Source of the DNA: Inonotus obliquus
Taxonomy: Eukaryota > Basidiomycota > Agaricomycetes > Hymenochaetales > Hymenochaetaceae
DNA length: 64,000 nt
NCBI GenBank assembly: GCA_032164295.1
Contig: JAJHTX010000001.1
Location: 558,001 to 622,000 of the forward strand
Direction of reading: 5' to 3'
The notes beneath the pieces were generated by a model. The model was not told the DNA's origin. It saw nothing but the letters and a program-made list of their open reading frames with translations, and ran no database searches. Positions 1-12,335 of this stretch are shown piece after piece. Positions within the stretch are counted from its first letter, which is position 1. The number at the start of each line of letters is the position of its first letter. Both the position numbers and the translations under genes were made by a program.

Positions 1-1
1 G

Positions 2-2402
2 GAGGGATATGATAGAGCTGCACATTCGGCAGAGACGCTGGGTGTGGTTGTGAGGTGTGTGATGGAGAAGGGATTGGATGGCTGGGAGGTTATGGAGGTG
101 CTTGCGGGTGGGGTTGCGAAAAGTGACGAGGTGTTCTTGGTAGGTGGTTTCGAAGAACTCGGGTAATGATTGACCAACCGGCATATCTGTGTAGGGTCTG
201 GTAAATGCAATAGAAGAAGTGCTGCTCGACGACTCGGCCCCGCGTACGTCTTAACACACTCTGATAAAGCCTTGGTATATACTAACGAATATGAATCTGT
301 TCAGCAACTCTCAAACATGCCATCCTCCGTCTCGCGCTCATATTCACGAGTTCGATCGGTCAACTCAGCCCGAGCGCATACCTCCTCCGTAAGAGCCTCT
401 TTCCAACCCTAACAGGTATTACAAAGAACCAGGAGACACGGGAGTATACGTTCGAAGTCGTCGTGCTATTAAGCGTTTTGGCTGGGTTCCATAGGACAGA
501 TGCGCCGAGGTTGAATGGGTATCTGAGGGAGGTGGAGAGGACGGAGGATCGGGAATGTGAGTACTTGCATTGTTTGAAGAGGTGTGCTCACTGAACGATT
601 GGTTGGGCAGTTCTGAGGATATTCATACACACTGCAAACTATACTATGGACAACATCGCCAAGTACGTATATTTCATTATCTCCTCATTCTCGTGTGTCG
701 ACGATTGATGCCAACTCTGCAAATAACGAGTAGAGCATATCAGGAGATCATGGATGACTCTCCGCCGTCGTTTTCGAGCTCCGTTAGCAACCTCCTTGCT
801 TCCTTTCGACCAGATAGAGCGCTGTCGCCGACCCCAAATGATACGCCCAAGGACCTGTTTAAGAATCAGTGAGCATATCCTTTGGACCAAGAGGTTTAGT
901 GTCCTAACTGTGCTTTGCCTGTTTCACAGACCTATCGAAGCCGCTGTCATTCTGTTTCCATTCTACGATTTCTTACACCTCAATACTGTCTTCAACGCGA
1001 TTCTCATCGGACCTTTCATTTCCTCCTCGACTCCTTCTACGTCTCAAACTACAACCATCGGGAAGGCGAAAGCCCGAGCCTCATCTTCTTCCTTACCACC
1101 ACCTTTATGCACTTTCCTAACTCTCGCTTCATATATCCTTACGCACGCGACGTCGGTACAAAGTCCACGAGCGGCAGCGTATGGAAACCTGTGCCTCGCG
1201 ACTATCTTACGCCTTGTGGAAAATGATGTTGCGATGAGCGCGCTTGTTATGCCTGGTGACGTAGGAGTGAGGATATGTCGACAGGTGAGTGTGAATGAAG
1301 TCCTGGTGTACCAACAGGATGGGAGGGCTAATTAGTTGTGTCCTATTTCTCTCTTTGCGAAAGAGGCTCCCTGAGCTTCCAACTGGACCGAATGGACGAC
1401 CTGTCTTATGCGCGGTGTTGGATTGTTGTGTGTTATGGTTGAGACATAATCTGCACAGACGGTTGGAGACTCAGTCTTATCTGTACGTCGCTGCTGCTTA
1501 CCATGCGCGTAACTACGTTGATTGATTCTTTAGAATTTGCGTTTGGATATTGCAACGCGTTGTTTGGTTCTTAAGTAAGACGAGACGGCGATTAGGTCCG
1601 TCCGTCTGACTGTTTCATTCATCCACGGTCTGTGATCGTATTGATTTGGTGTGCATAGAGTACCATTGGGAAGAACTCTGGAGGTCATTGATCTTGCTGC
1701 TTAACTTCTTATCCGCAAAAATGCCCGATTCCTTAAAGGTGGAGCAGCTTGTCCAAGAGGTTATTACTTCTCTCGGTTTTGGTGAGGAGCTGATATACAA
1801 TCGTTTCTGGCCACATAGACCGTCGTCTTGCTTGACTATTCCCTGAGCCACGGCGAAACATTCCTTGGGACTGCTCAAGATATCCATCAAATTGTCGTAA
1901 GTACTTACTCATGCGTTGAATCTCACTGTGCCTTTTGAAATTTTCCTTCATTCAACTAGTATGAACTTGTTCGTTCTACCGTTACTCTACACAATCAACA
2001 CACGATCTGTCAAAAGAAACCAGAAGCAAAACGATCCTTAGCAGGTAGACATCGTTCAACTGCCGGAACAAATCCTTCCGTTGCTTTACGCCGTCTGTTA
2101 GACGCAACGTCTCATTATGAGCAGGTGATCCGAGATGGCGGCGCGAAGAGTTCCAGCGCAAAATCCGTTCTGCGGGCGATAGCGCGAGAGGTGGAGAAGG
2201 ATGGTGTTGTTGGTGCCAGGGAAGTGAATGATGACGAAGCGCCGTATGAGTTTCCTCTTCTCTTCATTCCATTGAAAAGATGTTAATGATTCGTCTCGAT
2301 AGGAAACGCTCGGACGAGCTGGGCGAAATGGGATTTATAAGATATGCATACGCAGATGTGTTAGCACTCATGCCGGGGCCTGATGCTCATATTGATAGGT
2401 GA
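2..2402 (+). CDS. ARMH3/DUF1741-type armadillo-like protein, 3' part (N-terminus outside window)
   Basis: This is the C-terminal part of a large helical-repeat protein that resembles the ARMH3 (C10orf76, DUF1741) family. In animals that family works at the Golgi with PI4KB and GBF1; its role in fungi is poorly known. The frame is open from base 2 and continues through about ten short introns. Exon ends I could place with matching phase include 2-143, an exon ending near 246 that reads EEVLLDDSAP, 305 onward (LKHAILRLALIFTSS), 930-1285 (AAAYGNLCLATILRLVEND), 1364 onward (LCAVLDCCVLWLRHNLHRR) and an exon reading YHWEELWRSLILLLNFL. The last exon ends MGFIRYAYADVLALMPG..DR with TGA at 2400-2402. 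The hydrophobic helical pattern and the CAILDCCVLWLRHNL-type block are what I recognise from memory of the family; no alignment was run. The family name is moderately sure, the presence of a real gene very sure. Confidence 0.7.
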
Positions 2403-2887
2403 TAGCTGAATGTATACTGTATATCGTGCGCGTGCTTGGAGGATTGATACTGGAGTTAGATCTATGTGGAGGCGGATAATTTTGTATTTGCCAGCTGTAG
2501 GATTTCGTATGTAAAGTATGTAAAGGAAGCCCGAGCGTACGGCCCCCGTGCGCAACTTGTTTGGATAAACACGTATTCAGCGAAGATACTGTGTATCCTC
2601 TAAGAAGATTTCTGCTGGTATTTTCCTTCATTTGAATGAATACGAATGAATTCGATTTCAAGACACAGACTTGAATAATCACAGTTGTGAGGACGGATAC
2701 CCGAGTCCCGCCTGCCAAGTGCCCGAAGGAAAATATTTTTCTGAGTTACCAAACTGGGAATAAGAAATTGCAATATTTAGTGTCCACCGAGTTATTTGAT
2801 CGCTGGACATCCGAGAGGAGCCCTTATCAGCCTAGAAATGCATTCTAACAAGAAAATTAACTCTTCCCTGCCACCGACGACACGGTT
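2403..2887. other. Intergenic spacer
   Basis: This 485-bp spacer holds the 3' flank of the ARMH3-type gene and the 5' flank of the glycine dehydrogenase gene. Short open frames here have no start/splice context or family motif. No promoter element was recognised with confidence. Confidence 0.5.
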
Positions 2888-5800
2888 ATGCAGACGGCCA
2901 GTGTATCTGCCGCCGTTCGTGCCCAACGCGTTTGCTCGGGTCTAACCCTCCCGCAGGCTAGAGCGGTTTTGAGGTTGAGGAGTGGAGGTGTTTCTGGTGT
3001 ACAGCAGTCGTGTTCATTCCGGCTGAGATGTCTGGCGAGCGTGGCTACGTCTTCCTCCTCGTCCGCTGCAAAGACCAAAGGCTCATTCTTTGCACCTCTC
3101 GACACTTTCACGCAACGGCACATCGGTCCCAATGAATCGGAGCAAAAATCCATGCTCAACGTCCTCGGGTACGACTCCCTAGACGCGTTCGTCGACGCTT
3201 CTGTCCCTCCTTCCATCCGTCTTTCGAAGGAGGTTGTCAATGATGAAGTTATACCTGCGTTGAGTGAAAGTGAACTCTTTAAACGTGCGAGAGCGCTGGC
3301 GGAGAGAAATAAAGGATTTAGGAGTTTCATTGGGATGGGGTATCATAATGCTGTTGTGCCACCCGTTATATTGAGGAATGTGAGTGTGTTCAATATTGTT
3401 GTTGGTAAAGGAACTGGACCATCTTATGGTCTTCTTCTATTATGTAGATTATAGAGAACCCCGCGTGGTATACGCCGTATACTCCCTACCAGCCCGAGAT
3501 TGCTCAAGGTATTTGTGGTCCCGGATGGCAGTATCGATGGAACTTTACTAACATTTTGAATAGGTCGACTAGAATCATTGGTCAACTTCCAGACGATGGT
3601 CATGTCCCTTACGTCAATGCATATCGCCAATGCGTCTCTCCTCGATGAAGGAACAGCCGCAGCGGAGGGCATGGCAATGGCCTTCGCTCAATCGAGCAAC
3701 AAGAAGAAGACTTTCGTTGTTGACTCTAGAGTTCTTCCTCAGACAAAGGCAGTTTTGGAGACTCGCGCGAAGGGTCTTGGAGTAAAGCTTGCCGTTGGCG
3801 ACGTCTTCAAACTCGTCGAGGAGGAAGCCATTCGTTCAGATCTCTGTGGTGTCTTGGTTCAATATCCAGATGTCGATGGACGTATTACGGATTTCTCAGA
3901 ACTCGCGTCCTCAGTACACTCCTCCAATGGCCTCGTTATCTGTGCAACAGACCTTCTCGCACTGACAATGCTGAAACCACCAGGCGAGTGGGGTGCGGAC
4001 ATCGTCGTGGGCAACTCCGCCCGTTTCGGCGTTCCCATGGGCTACGGAGGACCACACGCAGCGTTTTTCGCATGCACGGAGAAACTCAAGCGTAAAATGC
4101 CCGGGCGTATCATTGGCCGGAGTCGAGATGCTACTGGTTCACCTGCGTACCGACTTGCACTGCAAACTCGTGAACAACATATACGGAGAGAGAAAGCTAC
4201 GAGTAATATTTGTACGAGTCAGGCTTTACTTGCGAATGCTGCGGCCATGTATGCCGTATATCATGGTCCGGTAGGCCTCACACGGATCGCGCAACGTGTT
4301 CATGGGTTCACTCGTGTACTTGCAGAGGAAGTGGAGAAATTCGGATTTAAGGTTGAAAACAGGGAGTTCTTTGACACGTTGGTGGTTAACGCTGTCTCTG
4401 TGTCTGGTGGGGCACAAGGCTTACACAACGCTGCCCGTGAGGTTGGTATCAACCTCCGTGGAATTGATGGAAGTCGAGTTGGAGTCACCCTCGACGAAAT
4501 TGTATCTGCCGAAGACCTCGTCACTCTCATCAACATATTCGCTCGTGCTGGATCCTCTTCCCAAACATCACTTTCTGCACTTACCGAACTTTCCTCCACG
4601 TCACCAGCTCTTCCACCTTCACTATCGCGTACCTCTCAGTTCCTCCCTCACCCTATCTTCAACGCTCATCACTCCGAGACGGAGATGCTGCGATATATTA
4701 CCCACCTGCAGAACAAGGATTTGGGTCTCGTTCATGCTATGATACCACTCGGAAGTTGCACCATGAAGCTTAATAGTACAAGTAGCATGATCCCACTAAC
4801 GTGGCCAGAATTTGGCGGCGTACATCCTTTCGCGCCTGTTGATCAGGTTCAAGGGTATCTTGAGATAATCGACGTCCGTGGTCCTCCTCCGTCTCTTGCT
4901 TGTCTGGAGTATGACGACTGAACTTAATTTGTTTAGGAACTCGAATCTGACTTGTGCAAGATCACTGGCTTCCATGCTTGCTCTTTACAACCCAACTCAG
5001 GCGCAGCGGGTGAATTTGCAGGTCTCTCAGTCATCCGCGCGTACCATGAGTCTCGAGGTGAAGGGCAGCGTGATGTCTGTCTTATTCCCGTTAGTGCGCA
5101 TGGGACGAATCCTGCTGTATGTCCCTTTCGGGTCTTTGAGAGTTATATTAAGATTGATGATTCGCGTGACAGTCGGCTATTTTGGCGGGCCTGAGGGTCG
5201 TCCCTGTCAAAGTACTCTCGAGTGGTGGGCTTGACCTGGCGGACCTTCGTGCGAAGGCGGAACAGTACAAGGATCAACTCGCTGCTTTCATGGTGAGTCT
5301 CGTCAGTGTATTGATGATCTGAAAATTTCTGAACAGGGTGTTTCTAGATTACCTACCCATCGACGTACGGTGTCTTCGAAGACGGGGTCCAGGAGGCGTG
5401 CAAGATCATCCACGAAAACGGAGGCCAGGTCTATCTCGACGGTGCGAACTTGAATGCGCAGATTGGTCTGACGAACCCTGCAACGTGCGGAGGCGATGTT
5501 TGCCATCTTAACCTTCACAAGACCTTCTCAATGTACATAGATAATTTCCTTTCTCTCGACATACCCAATGACTCATCGATTCTTATAGACCCCATGGTGG
5601 TGGTGGACCGGGTGTTGGACCCATCTGTGTCGCAGAGCACCTTGCTCCCTTCCTCCCCAAACACCCTTTAATTTCCACAGGTGGTGAACATGGCATATCC
5701 CCCGTTTCCTCAGCACCTTTCGGCAGCGCTTCCATCCTCCTCATCTCCTGGGCCTACATTAAAATGCTCGGCGGCTCAGGTCTAACAGCCTCCTCCAAAT

Positions 5801-6407
5801 CTGCTCTCCTCAACGCAAACTACATCGCCGCTCGGCTCCGAAACCACTACAGTGTGCGCTTCGTTAATGCTCACGGACGAGTCGCCCATGAGCTCCTCCT
5901 TGACCTAGGTGATTTTGATAAATCGGCTGGATTGAAAGTAGCAGATTTCGCGAAGAGGTTACAGGATTACGGGTTCCATCCTCCGACGTGTTCATGGCCT
6001 TTGAGTAGCGCGATGTTGATTGAGCCGACGGAGAGCGAAAGTTTAAAGGAGGTTGAGAGATTTTGTGAGGCGATGATCGAGATTTGGAAGGAGGCGAAAG
6101 AGGTTGCTGAGGGTGTTCAGCCAAGGGATAATAACCTTCTGAAAAATGCGCCGCATCCAATTAGTGTAATGACGTTGCCGGAGGGGAAGTGGGATAGGCC
6201 GTATTCGCGTGAAAGGGCTGCGTATCCTTTGCCGTGGTTACGGGAGAAGAAGTTCTGGCCTAGTGTGGCTAGGGTTGATGATGGTACGTGGCCTCTATTC
6301 GATTGCTCTGTATTCTTTGTTCATTCCTCTCCTTTTTGACAGCTTACGGCGATCTCAACCTGGTCTGTGACTGCCCCTCCGTAGAGGAAGTTGCTTCCTC
6401 TTCTTAG
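2888..6407 (+). CDS. GCV2: Glycine dehydrogenase (decarboxylating), P protein, mitochondrial
   Basis: This is the PLP-dependent P protein of the glycine cleavage system, which decarboxylates glycine and passes the aminomethyl group to lipoyl-H protein in the mitochondrial matrix. Eight exons fit in phase: 2888-3379, 3448-3508, 3564-4873, 4937-5116, 5173-5292, 5348-5532, 5589-6283 and 6343-6407, giving about 1035 residues, close to the usual 950-1050. The N-terminus is rich in Arg, Ser and Ala and lacks acidic residues, as expected of a matrix presequence. Family hallmarks are [12 protein letters not shown] near residue 75, [21 protein letters not shown] and the PLP-lysine block [18 protein letters not shown], where Lys is about residue 779. 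Both the N- and C-terminal PLP-fold halves are present. The intron before the glycine-rich loop splits the HKTFS-I codon. The gene is convergent with the PPR gene, 244 bp away. Confidence 0.96.
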
Positions 6408-6651
6408 GTGGCCATCTTCCATTCTTTCCTGCTCTGTTCTCGCCACATAGCGCTGTTCAACACGCGCACTTGGGTCTAGGTTATTCATGAATTGGACACT
6501 TTACGCTTTGGTTCAACCCGCAATAGACAACTTTCTCCGCTAGGCAATTACAATTTTTATGTTCCCTACAATAAGATGCACACCCTACCAGTGACAACTG
6601 TGATACCGAATTGTACATCCATTTCCATTACCAATGACATTCTATTCTATA

Positions 6652-8970
6652 TTACTCTATTGGGTGGCTGGGTAAATGCCTTTTGAGATATGATCTCACT
6701 TCTTCCGATCTTCTATGTGCCGTTGCAAACGACAAAAGAATCTGAAACGTTTGCTCGTCGGGCCGCTCTTCAGGATTATTGGCATTCTTCATATCGAAGC
6801 AAACAACCTTCAGAGCTTCATCCATTCGATCCAACCGGCACAAACACTCGACCCACGAGTTCCAGTTTTTCCTATTCAGTTTAAACGCCCGTTCTTTCAA
6901 ACCTTTCATAATTACGTCGGCATGGTGAGATTGCTTGTGATAGCCGCATGCATCGAGTACGATACTGACACTTGCTGGTGTGACGAGTCCAGTAGTGTTA
7001 AGCATCGTCCAAACGTGTAGAACGTCTCGGAATAATCCAACGCGATTGTACGTATCCATGAGTTGGTTTAGTAACGGCGTGTCGATAACCAATCCGGCTT
7101 CCACGGAAATTTGACGGTGGGTATCTTTTATTACATTGCGGAGGAGAGTGATGACGGCGCCTCGGCGTTCTGGAGAATGAATGGATCGTACGAGTGTTGC
7201 AAGAGCTGCGTATCGACCGAGGAGGATTGTGTAAACGTGTGCGGACTTGGGAAAACCGTGGGCGTACATGTCTTGAAGAATTTCGAAGTAGAGTTTGGCT
7301 GAAGGGATTGCAATGGATCTGGTATTTGTATCGTGGTTTACTTCGTTTGCGTCCGAGTCTATGTCTAAGGAGGCATTCTCTGGTTGGAGCGAGCAGAATG
7401 CATGCAGGACGGCTTCGTATCCCTTCTGATCTAGACCTTTGCTGTGTGCGCTGCGTGCGCGTTTATATGCTTGTGCGGCCTCTTCGTACGTGGAAGACGA
7501 ACGAACCAAGAGAACAGCAACGGACGTCCCGGTCATTCGATCCATCATGACACCCTGCGACCTCATATCTTCCAAAAGGCTCATCGCAACTGGGAAATAT
7601 TTCTTTCTGTTCTTGTTAGCAGCAAGCGCACGAAGTAGCGTGTTGAACACTGCAGTGTCTGCGCCAGGTTTTCCGGAAGACTTTGCCTCTTCGGATAAGT
7701 CTTTGTACAACTCCAATGCTTTATCCAGTGCTGATTCTGGGGGTCCCTGGACGAACTTGCTACACATAGCACGTAACAATGGATGAAGCATTGCCGAGTC
7801 AGGTTTGATACCCTGAGATTTTGCGGTCTCAAGAGCCGCAAGCGCGTTTCGCCAACCAGTCTTTTCAAGTATGTTTCGAATGCAGAGTGTCCAGGTAACG
7901 ATGTTTGGCGGTAAACCGAATGCTTCTTGTAGGTAGACGAGTTCGTCGGGTGTTGCCAGCGACGTCATTTCTACGAGCTTGCTTAGAGTGCGCTCATCTG
8001 GCACGAACCCCTCATGACGAAAGGCAATGAGTTTTGTCTCGAACGCGACCTTGGCCCTTTTCCGATACGCTATGAGGTGTTCTACCCATTCCTTGACCTG
8101 GTTGTCTGTTGGCCTGCCGCGAGAGTCGCACATCTCCTTGTACTTAGACGGGAGGAAATGTAACCCGTATTTGTTTGCAATTCTGACGAGAACTTCGTCG
8201 ATACCGGCGTCGTAGGGAAAGTTAAACCTTTGGACTTCATCTAAAATCTGCCACACTTCATACGCTGAAGGAGGTTCCGAATGACGGTAAAGGCCTTCCA
8301 ATAACGCATGGTAGTGAGGGTTCCCTGGGAATGGCAGTTGACGTTTCATGATGCCCAAGCATTCCTTCAACCTTTCCACGTCGCCTATCTGAGCAAGTCC
8401 CCGCATTGCGGTTCTCCAATGCTGGGCGTTCAGTCGGAACGGTTTAACTTTGTAACTGTTAAACAGCATAAGCAGATCATATGCTTGTAACTGCTGCCCA
8501 GTGCGAGCTAAAGAGCTTAGGGCGGCGAGGAGGAGCTCCGAGGATGGCTCGACTCCATACATGGCCTTTGCGTCTCGAAGGAGCTGACCTAGTGCTTCGG
8601 CATCGTCCCTCCTACTTCGTCGAGCAAGTATGCGCGTGATTTCTTCCAGCTCCTGCTTGCTCAATTGGAGATAGTTTTCGCGTGCCAGACGCCATGCGAG
8701 TTTCGGTAAGGTAAAGAACAGTCGCCTCGACGAAGTTAAATTGAAGCATAGCTCATCGATGTTCTTTTTGTCCATGGCATACTTCAACTCATCATGCAGA
8801 CCTTTGAGCTGCTTGAGGACCCCCTTGTTAAGTGCATTCTGAAGCTCAGCTGGGAGCGTGCGTGTACTGATGAATCGTCGCTCGACGCGTCGAGGTACCG
8901 GACTTTGCACATGGAATCGAGTCGCCCAAGACCTGAGTGAGAGTTTCGAGATGCATGGCCTTAGGCTCAT
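6652..8970 (-). CDS. Pentatricopeptide-repeat protein, probably mitochondrial
   Basis: This is a single uninterrupted 772-codon frame, unusual among its intron-rich neighbours. The first 45 residues hold many Arg and Ser and no acidic residues, ending RRFISTRTLPAEL, which fits a mitochondrial targeting peptide. The rest is a string of degenerate helix-turn-helix repeats of about 35 residues. Examples are AVFNTLLRALAANKNRKKY, the segment HVYTILLGRYAALA and PLLNQLMDTYNRVGLFRDVL followed by HVWTMLNTTG. This is the pattern of fungal PPR proteins, which bind organellar RNA to control its processing, stability or translation. The exact target cannot be read from the sequence. The start was taken as the first ATG of the frame, directly preceding the targeting peptide. 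The gene is divergent from SSS1 with about 250 bp between start codons. Confidence 0.88.
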   Translation of the reverse strand: MSLRPCISKLSLRSWATRFHVQSPVPRRVERRFISTRTLPAELQNALNKGVLKQLKGLHDELKYAMDKKNIDELCFNLTSSRRLFFTLPKLAWRLARENYLQLSKQELEEITRILARRSRRDDAEALGQLLRDAKAMYGVEPSSELLLAALSSLARTGQQLQAYDLLMLFNSYKVKPFRLNAQHWRTAMRGLAQIGDVERLKECLGIMKRQLPFPGNPHYHALLEGLYRHSEPPSAYEVWQILDEVQRFNFPYDAGIDEVLVRIANKYGLHFLPSKYKEMCDSRGRPTDNQVKEWVEHLIAYRKRAKVAFETKLIAFRHEGFVPDERTLSKLVEMTSLATPDELVYLQEAFGLPPNIVTWTLCIRNILEKTGWRNALAALETAKSQGIKPDSAMLHPLLRAMCSKFVQGPPESALDKALELYKDLSEEAKSSGKPGADTAVFNTLLRALAANKNRKKYFPVAMSLLEDMRSQGVMMDRMTGTSVAVLLVRSSSTYEEAAQAYKRARSAHSKGLDQKGYEAVLHAFCSLQPENASLDIDSDANEVNHDTNTRSIAIPSAKLYFEILQDMYAHGFPKSAHVYTILLGRYAALATLVRSIHSPERRGAVITLLRNVIKDTHRQISVEAGLVIDTPLLNQLMDTYNRVGLFRDVLHVWTMLNTTGLVTPASVSIVLDACGYHKQSHHADVIMKGLKERAFKLNRKNWNSWVECLCRLDRMDEALKVVCFDMKNANNPEERPDEQTFQILLSFATAHRRSEEVRSYLKRHLPSHPIE

Positions 8971-9220
8971 TCACGAGCATTCCGGTCTATAAGTTACAAC
9001 TATTAGTCGCGTTCCGAGGACGTTTTGATCTCACTGACCTCCACCGGTTATCGTGGCGAATGTCAAAGAAAACGGATGAGAAACATTTTCCGAATCTAAT
9101 TTCGAGGATCTGCATCTCGTGACGCGATTCGCGCCACGTCGCGTTCGCCAGCTCACTTTTTGTGTGCATATCCAACTTGTCTTTGGCCAGCTCATCTCTT
9201 TATATTACTCTACTACTACA

Positions 9221-9638
9221 ATGTCAGAAAAGCTCAAAGAGTTTACTGAAGTACCCCAACAGTTTGTGCGAGATGGGAACCAAGTACGTTTGGCTTGACT
9301 AGATTTACAATCCTTACTGAGACCACCAAGTTCTTAACGCGTTGCACAAAACCCACAAAAAAGGGTGTGTTAGCACAATAGCGTTTCTAGCTGCGATGTC
9401 TAACAAAGAAGCTTAGAGTTCATCCAAATCTGCCGAGCAGTTGCTGTTGGATTCGCTGTTATGGGATTTATCGGATACCTTGTGAAGTTAATCCACATTC
9501 CAATGTGAGTGCTGTATCTTGAGAGTTTGGTGACACGTCCTGACGTGCAATCGTAGAAACAACATTCTTGTGTATGTGGAATGGCTCTTGGACGAAAACG
9601 CTTTACTAATTTATTGACCTTCCAGTGGTGGTGCATGA
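9221..9638 (+). CDS. SSS1: Sec61/SecY translocon gamma subunit (SSS1 homologue)
   Basis: This small tail-anchored subunit of the ER Sec61 channel clamps the two halves of Sec61 alpha during co- and post-translational protein import. No single frame shows it: five exons have to be joined, 9221-9283, 9331-9364, 9417-9504, 9557-9571 and 9626-9638, all with GT..AG introns and matching phase. The product is 70 residues, in the family range of 60-80. It starts [19 protein letters not shown], continues [13 protein letters not shown] with the conserved KPxKKEF block before the membrane helix, then has one hydrophobic helix ([20 protein letters not shown]) and ends NNILVGGA. The last two coding exons are only 15 and 13 nt. 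The gene is divergent from the PPR gene and convergent with the seven-helix gene. Confidence 0.95.
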
Positions 9639-9817
9639 GCCCTTCGCTTCTGCGGGGTTGTTTCACCGTCGGGCGTCTCTGTTGCTTTACTCCATGTTCA
9701 ACTATTCTGAATGACAGCTACATATACCACAAGGTCAAATAATGCTCAGAAGGTGGTTTTGATCCGCGTTCTATGCTACATACGGCTGCAAGATTGCTCG
9801 AGTTCTTTCTACATCCT

Positions 9818-11530
9818 TTACACGGCCCTTGCTTTAAACGTCTCTGAATAGTCCTCATCATTCGATTTCTCCGCCTCGTGGGACAAATCGCTGATAATGA
9901 CTGTCGACGTTGTCAGTATTGAGGGCGCTAGAATTGAATCACCTGAACTCGATGCTGGTCGCGCACGAGCGCTCGGCATGCCCTTTTCGACGCTGTCCAA
10001 GCTACGAGACCTGTTCCGTCGTCTTTGGCAGAACCAGAAATCTAAGACGCTCTGTCATTTAGGAGCATTTCTCAGCATTAATGGCAGCAAATCCGAAGAA
10101 ATTATTAACGCACTCTTTGAGTTCCGAAAAGCAAGAAGGCGGCCGATGGCACTGAAAATATTGCTGCTAAGTTCGTGGTTCAGTTGTGATGCAACTGGTG
10201 TGACTCACAACTGGCCGTAACCATGTATGGAAACGGACTCGGCTTGTTCGACACGAATACGAGGCAAGCGCTAAATGATTGTCGTCAGTGGAAGCCGGTA
10301 TTTCACATTTGTCCTCACTCACGACAACGAAGCAATACTATATATCGTAAAGAGACCCACTCTCGTTGCTATTGAGACCGAAAGCTTCCTGTGCTGATAT
10401 TCCTTTGCAATACCCACAAGTTCGTCCACCTTATTGTTTGCGTATAGATCGTTGACTTCCTTTCGCGCCTTGTACCAGTTGAACGCAATTATGACTGGAA
10501 ACCTCGTTCAGTTACGAGATAACGCAGAGGATGATTTCATCTTACCTTCAACCACTATAATTGCTGCCATTACTACCGCGCAGAAGATTGGGACAACGAT
10601 CGAACTTCTGCGGATCAGCTCCATTCAACATTGCAGCAAGTTCAAACTCACAACCAGTAGTTTTGACTTGAACAATAGACATTGTTTACGGAAGAAATAC
10701 GATTTCTATCTTCGAATCCGTGCTTGAAAGGGTTAAGTGGATCATGCACTTCTCGGAACGAAAGCGACTCACTCCCAGTGTCAGAAGGGAAAATCCCACG
10801 AATGCAATATACGGCGGTAATACGATCTATATACACCAGGTAAGTTCGTTGTTGTCTCATTAGAGGAAATTACTCACCAGAAGGTTTATTAAGAACTCAG
10901 GGAGTCTTCGTACAAACGGAAAGTACGTCCTATGGATGCTCTTTTGAACGAACCATAGCTTCGAAACATTTAACCTGCGACTGGTCTTCTAGTCACAGAT
11001 TGATCTTACCTGGAGTACCATCTCCAGACCGGCTAACGCACACCTATCGAGACTTTAGCCACCACCGAAGGAATAGACGGTTCGCTTACATGGGAGGAGC
11101 GCCATGAATTAACGCAGCCTGCGCCAGGCATATTGATGTAGATGGATCTTCCGCTTGACCGGAATATAATCTATGGTGATGACACGGGGTAAATTCTGTT
11201 AATGTAATAAAAAGCATGTTGTATATACTCACAAAATACAATAAACGACGGAGTATACAATCCAAGTGACGCAGAAATTAATGAGGGTGATGTACCTCGG
11301 CCTGCCTGCAGACTTGGGAGCGAAGACGAATGTAAGGACTGCTAGTGGAAGACCGACTTGGCCACCTGCGATGTGTAACGTGAGCCAGACCGGAATGAGA
11401 CTCTTTAAGTCGTACTGAGCCGCCCAATCTATCGACCATAGCCGAACAGGAATGATGAGCTTGATTTTTCACGATTATTGACTTTTTTTGAAGTATTCTA
11501 CGAACCTGGATGCCCTACAGCGTCTGACAT
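9818..11530 (-). CDS. Seven-helix (GPCR-like) membrane protein, basidiomycete type, function unknown
   Basis: Twelve exons join in phase to a 369-residue protein: 11506-11530, 11233-11428, 11090-11170, 11010-11043, 10878-10958, 10773-10826, 10652-10722, 10546-10607, 10323-10494, 10209-10270, 10114-10151 and 9818-10051. It starts MSDAVGHPDWAAQYDLKSL. Several strongly hydrophobic segments then follow, among them LIPVWLTLHIAGGQVGLPLA, FCVTWIVYSVVYCIL, IVLPPYIAFVGFSLLTLG and IVVPIFCAVVMAAIIVVE. A basic/acidic loop follows (NWYKARKEVNDLYANN), and the C-terminal tail is long, polar and Ser-rich. The exon/helix layout resembles expanded families of fungal heptahelical proteins, but I cannot name a ligand or G-protein partner. 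The gene model is well supported by phase agreement at 11 introns; the receptor idea is an inference. Confidence 0.8.
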
Positions 11531-12335
11531 CGGATAGAACCGCACGTCCCGAATCGAGCCTCTATCGTCCTTTGCAGAGGATCATGAGACGAGGCCCACG
11601 TTGCTGGTGAGTTAAGGAAGGAAGGGATGAAGTAGCAGGCCTACATTACCCTTCCCCCTGTCTCTCTATCAAGGCGAGTGATGCGTTGGTGACCCTAGTG
11701 TAATGACCGGCAGCGCTGATGGTCGTTCAGATGTGATGCGACGATCAAATCGTCACGCAACAAGAGAAGCTGTTGGCTTGATCAAAGCTTGCGCAGCGTG
11801 GAAGTATAGCAGATATGAACAGCTATACAATCGATGAGGACATATGGTGTGGATCAAGCTTTAGGAGATGAATTGTGAGGTGGGCCATCACTCATGCAAG
11901 TTCAAACTTCTGCACCTTGAAGATTTCAGAGCACGCATCAACAGGCATCAACACCGCAACTTAGATCCGCAAACAGCCTCCGGGATGGCAATCTCAAACT
12001 CGGAAGTGATTGCGATTGGATCAGCACCCCCGAGATACGGGCCTTACCATACTTAGAAGTCCTAGTTCGTTGCAAGGTGATAAGGCTACGGATCCGGAGA
12101 TTTAGGTCTGCTCATGTCAGGGAGGTTCCGAGTCACGGCTTTCAAGCGGTAACGATCACTCAAGTGCATGACGGACGATATTCATGGGCATGAACATGTA
12201 TTCAGGTTAAGCATGGCATACGAAATCGAGATACAATTTGTCGAATGTGAACTGGACAGGAATAACTGTGAGTCTTTCTTTCTCGCTTTCTTACATCCAG
12301 CATATATGTTGATATTTGTTGATATCGCAATGTCC
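11531..12335. other. Intergenic spacer between two minus-strand genes
   Basis: This 805-bp stretch lies upstream of the seven-helix gene and downstream of the TauD-type gene. Short frames on both strands (for example around 11868-12056) lack splice context and family motifs. Nothing convincing was seen. Confidence 0.5.
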
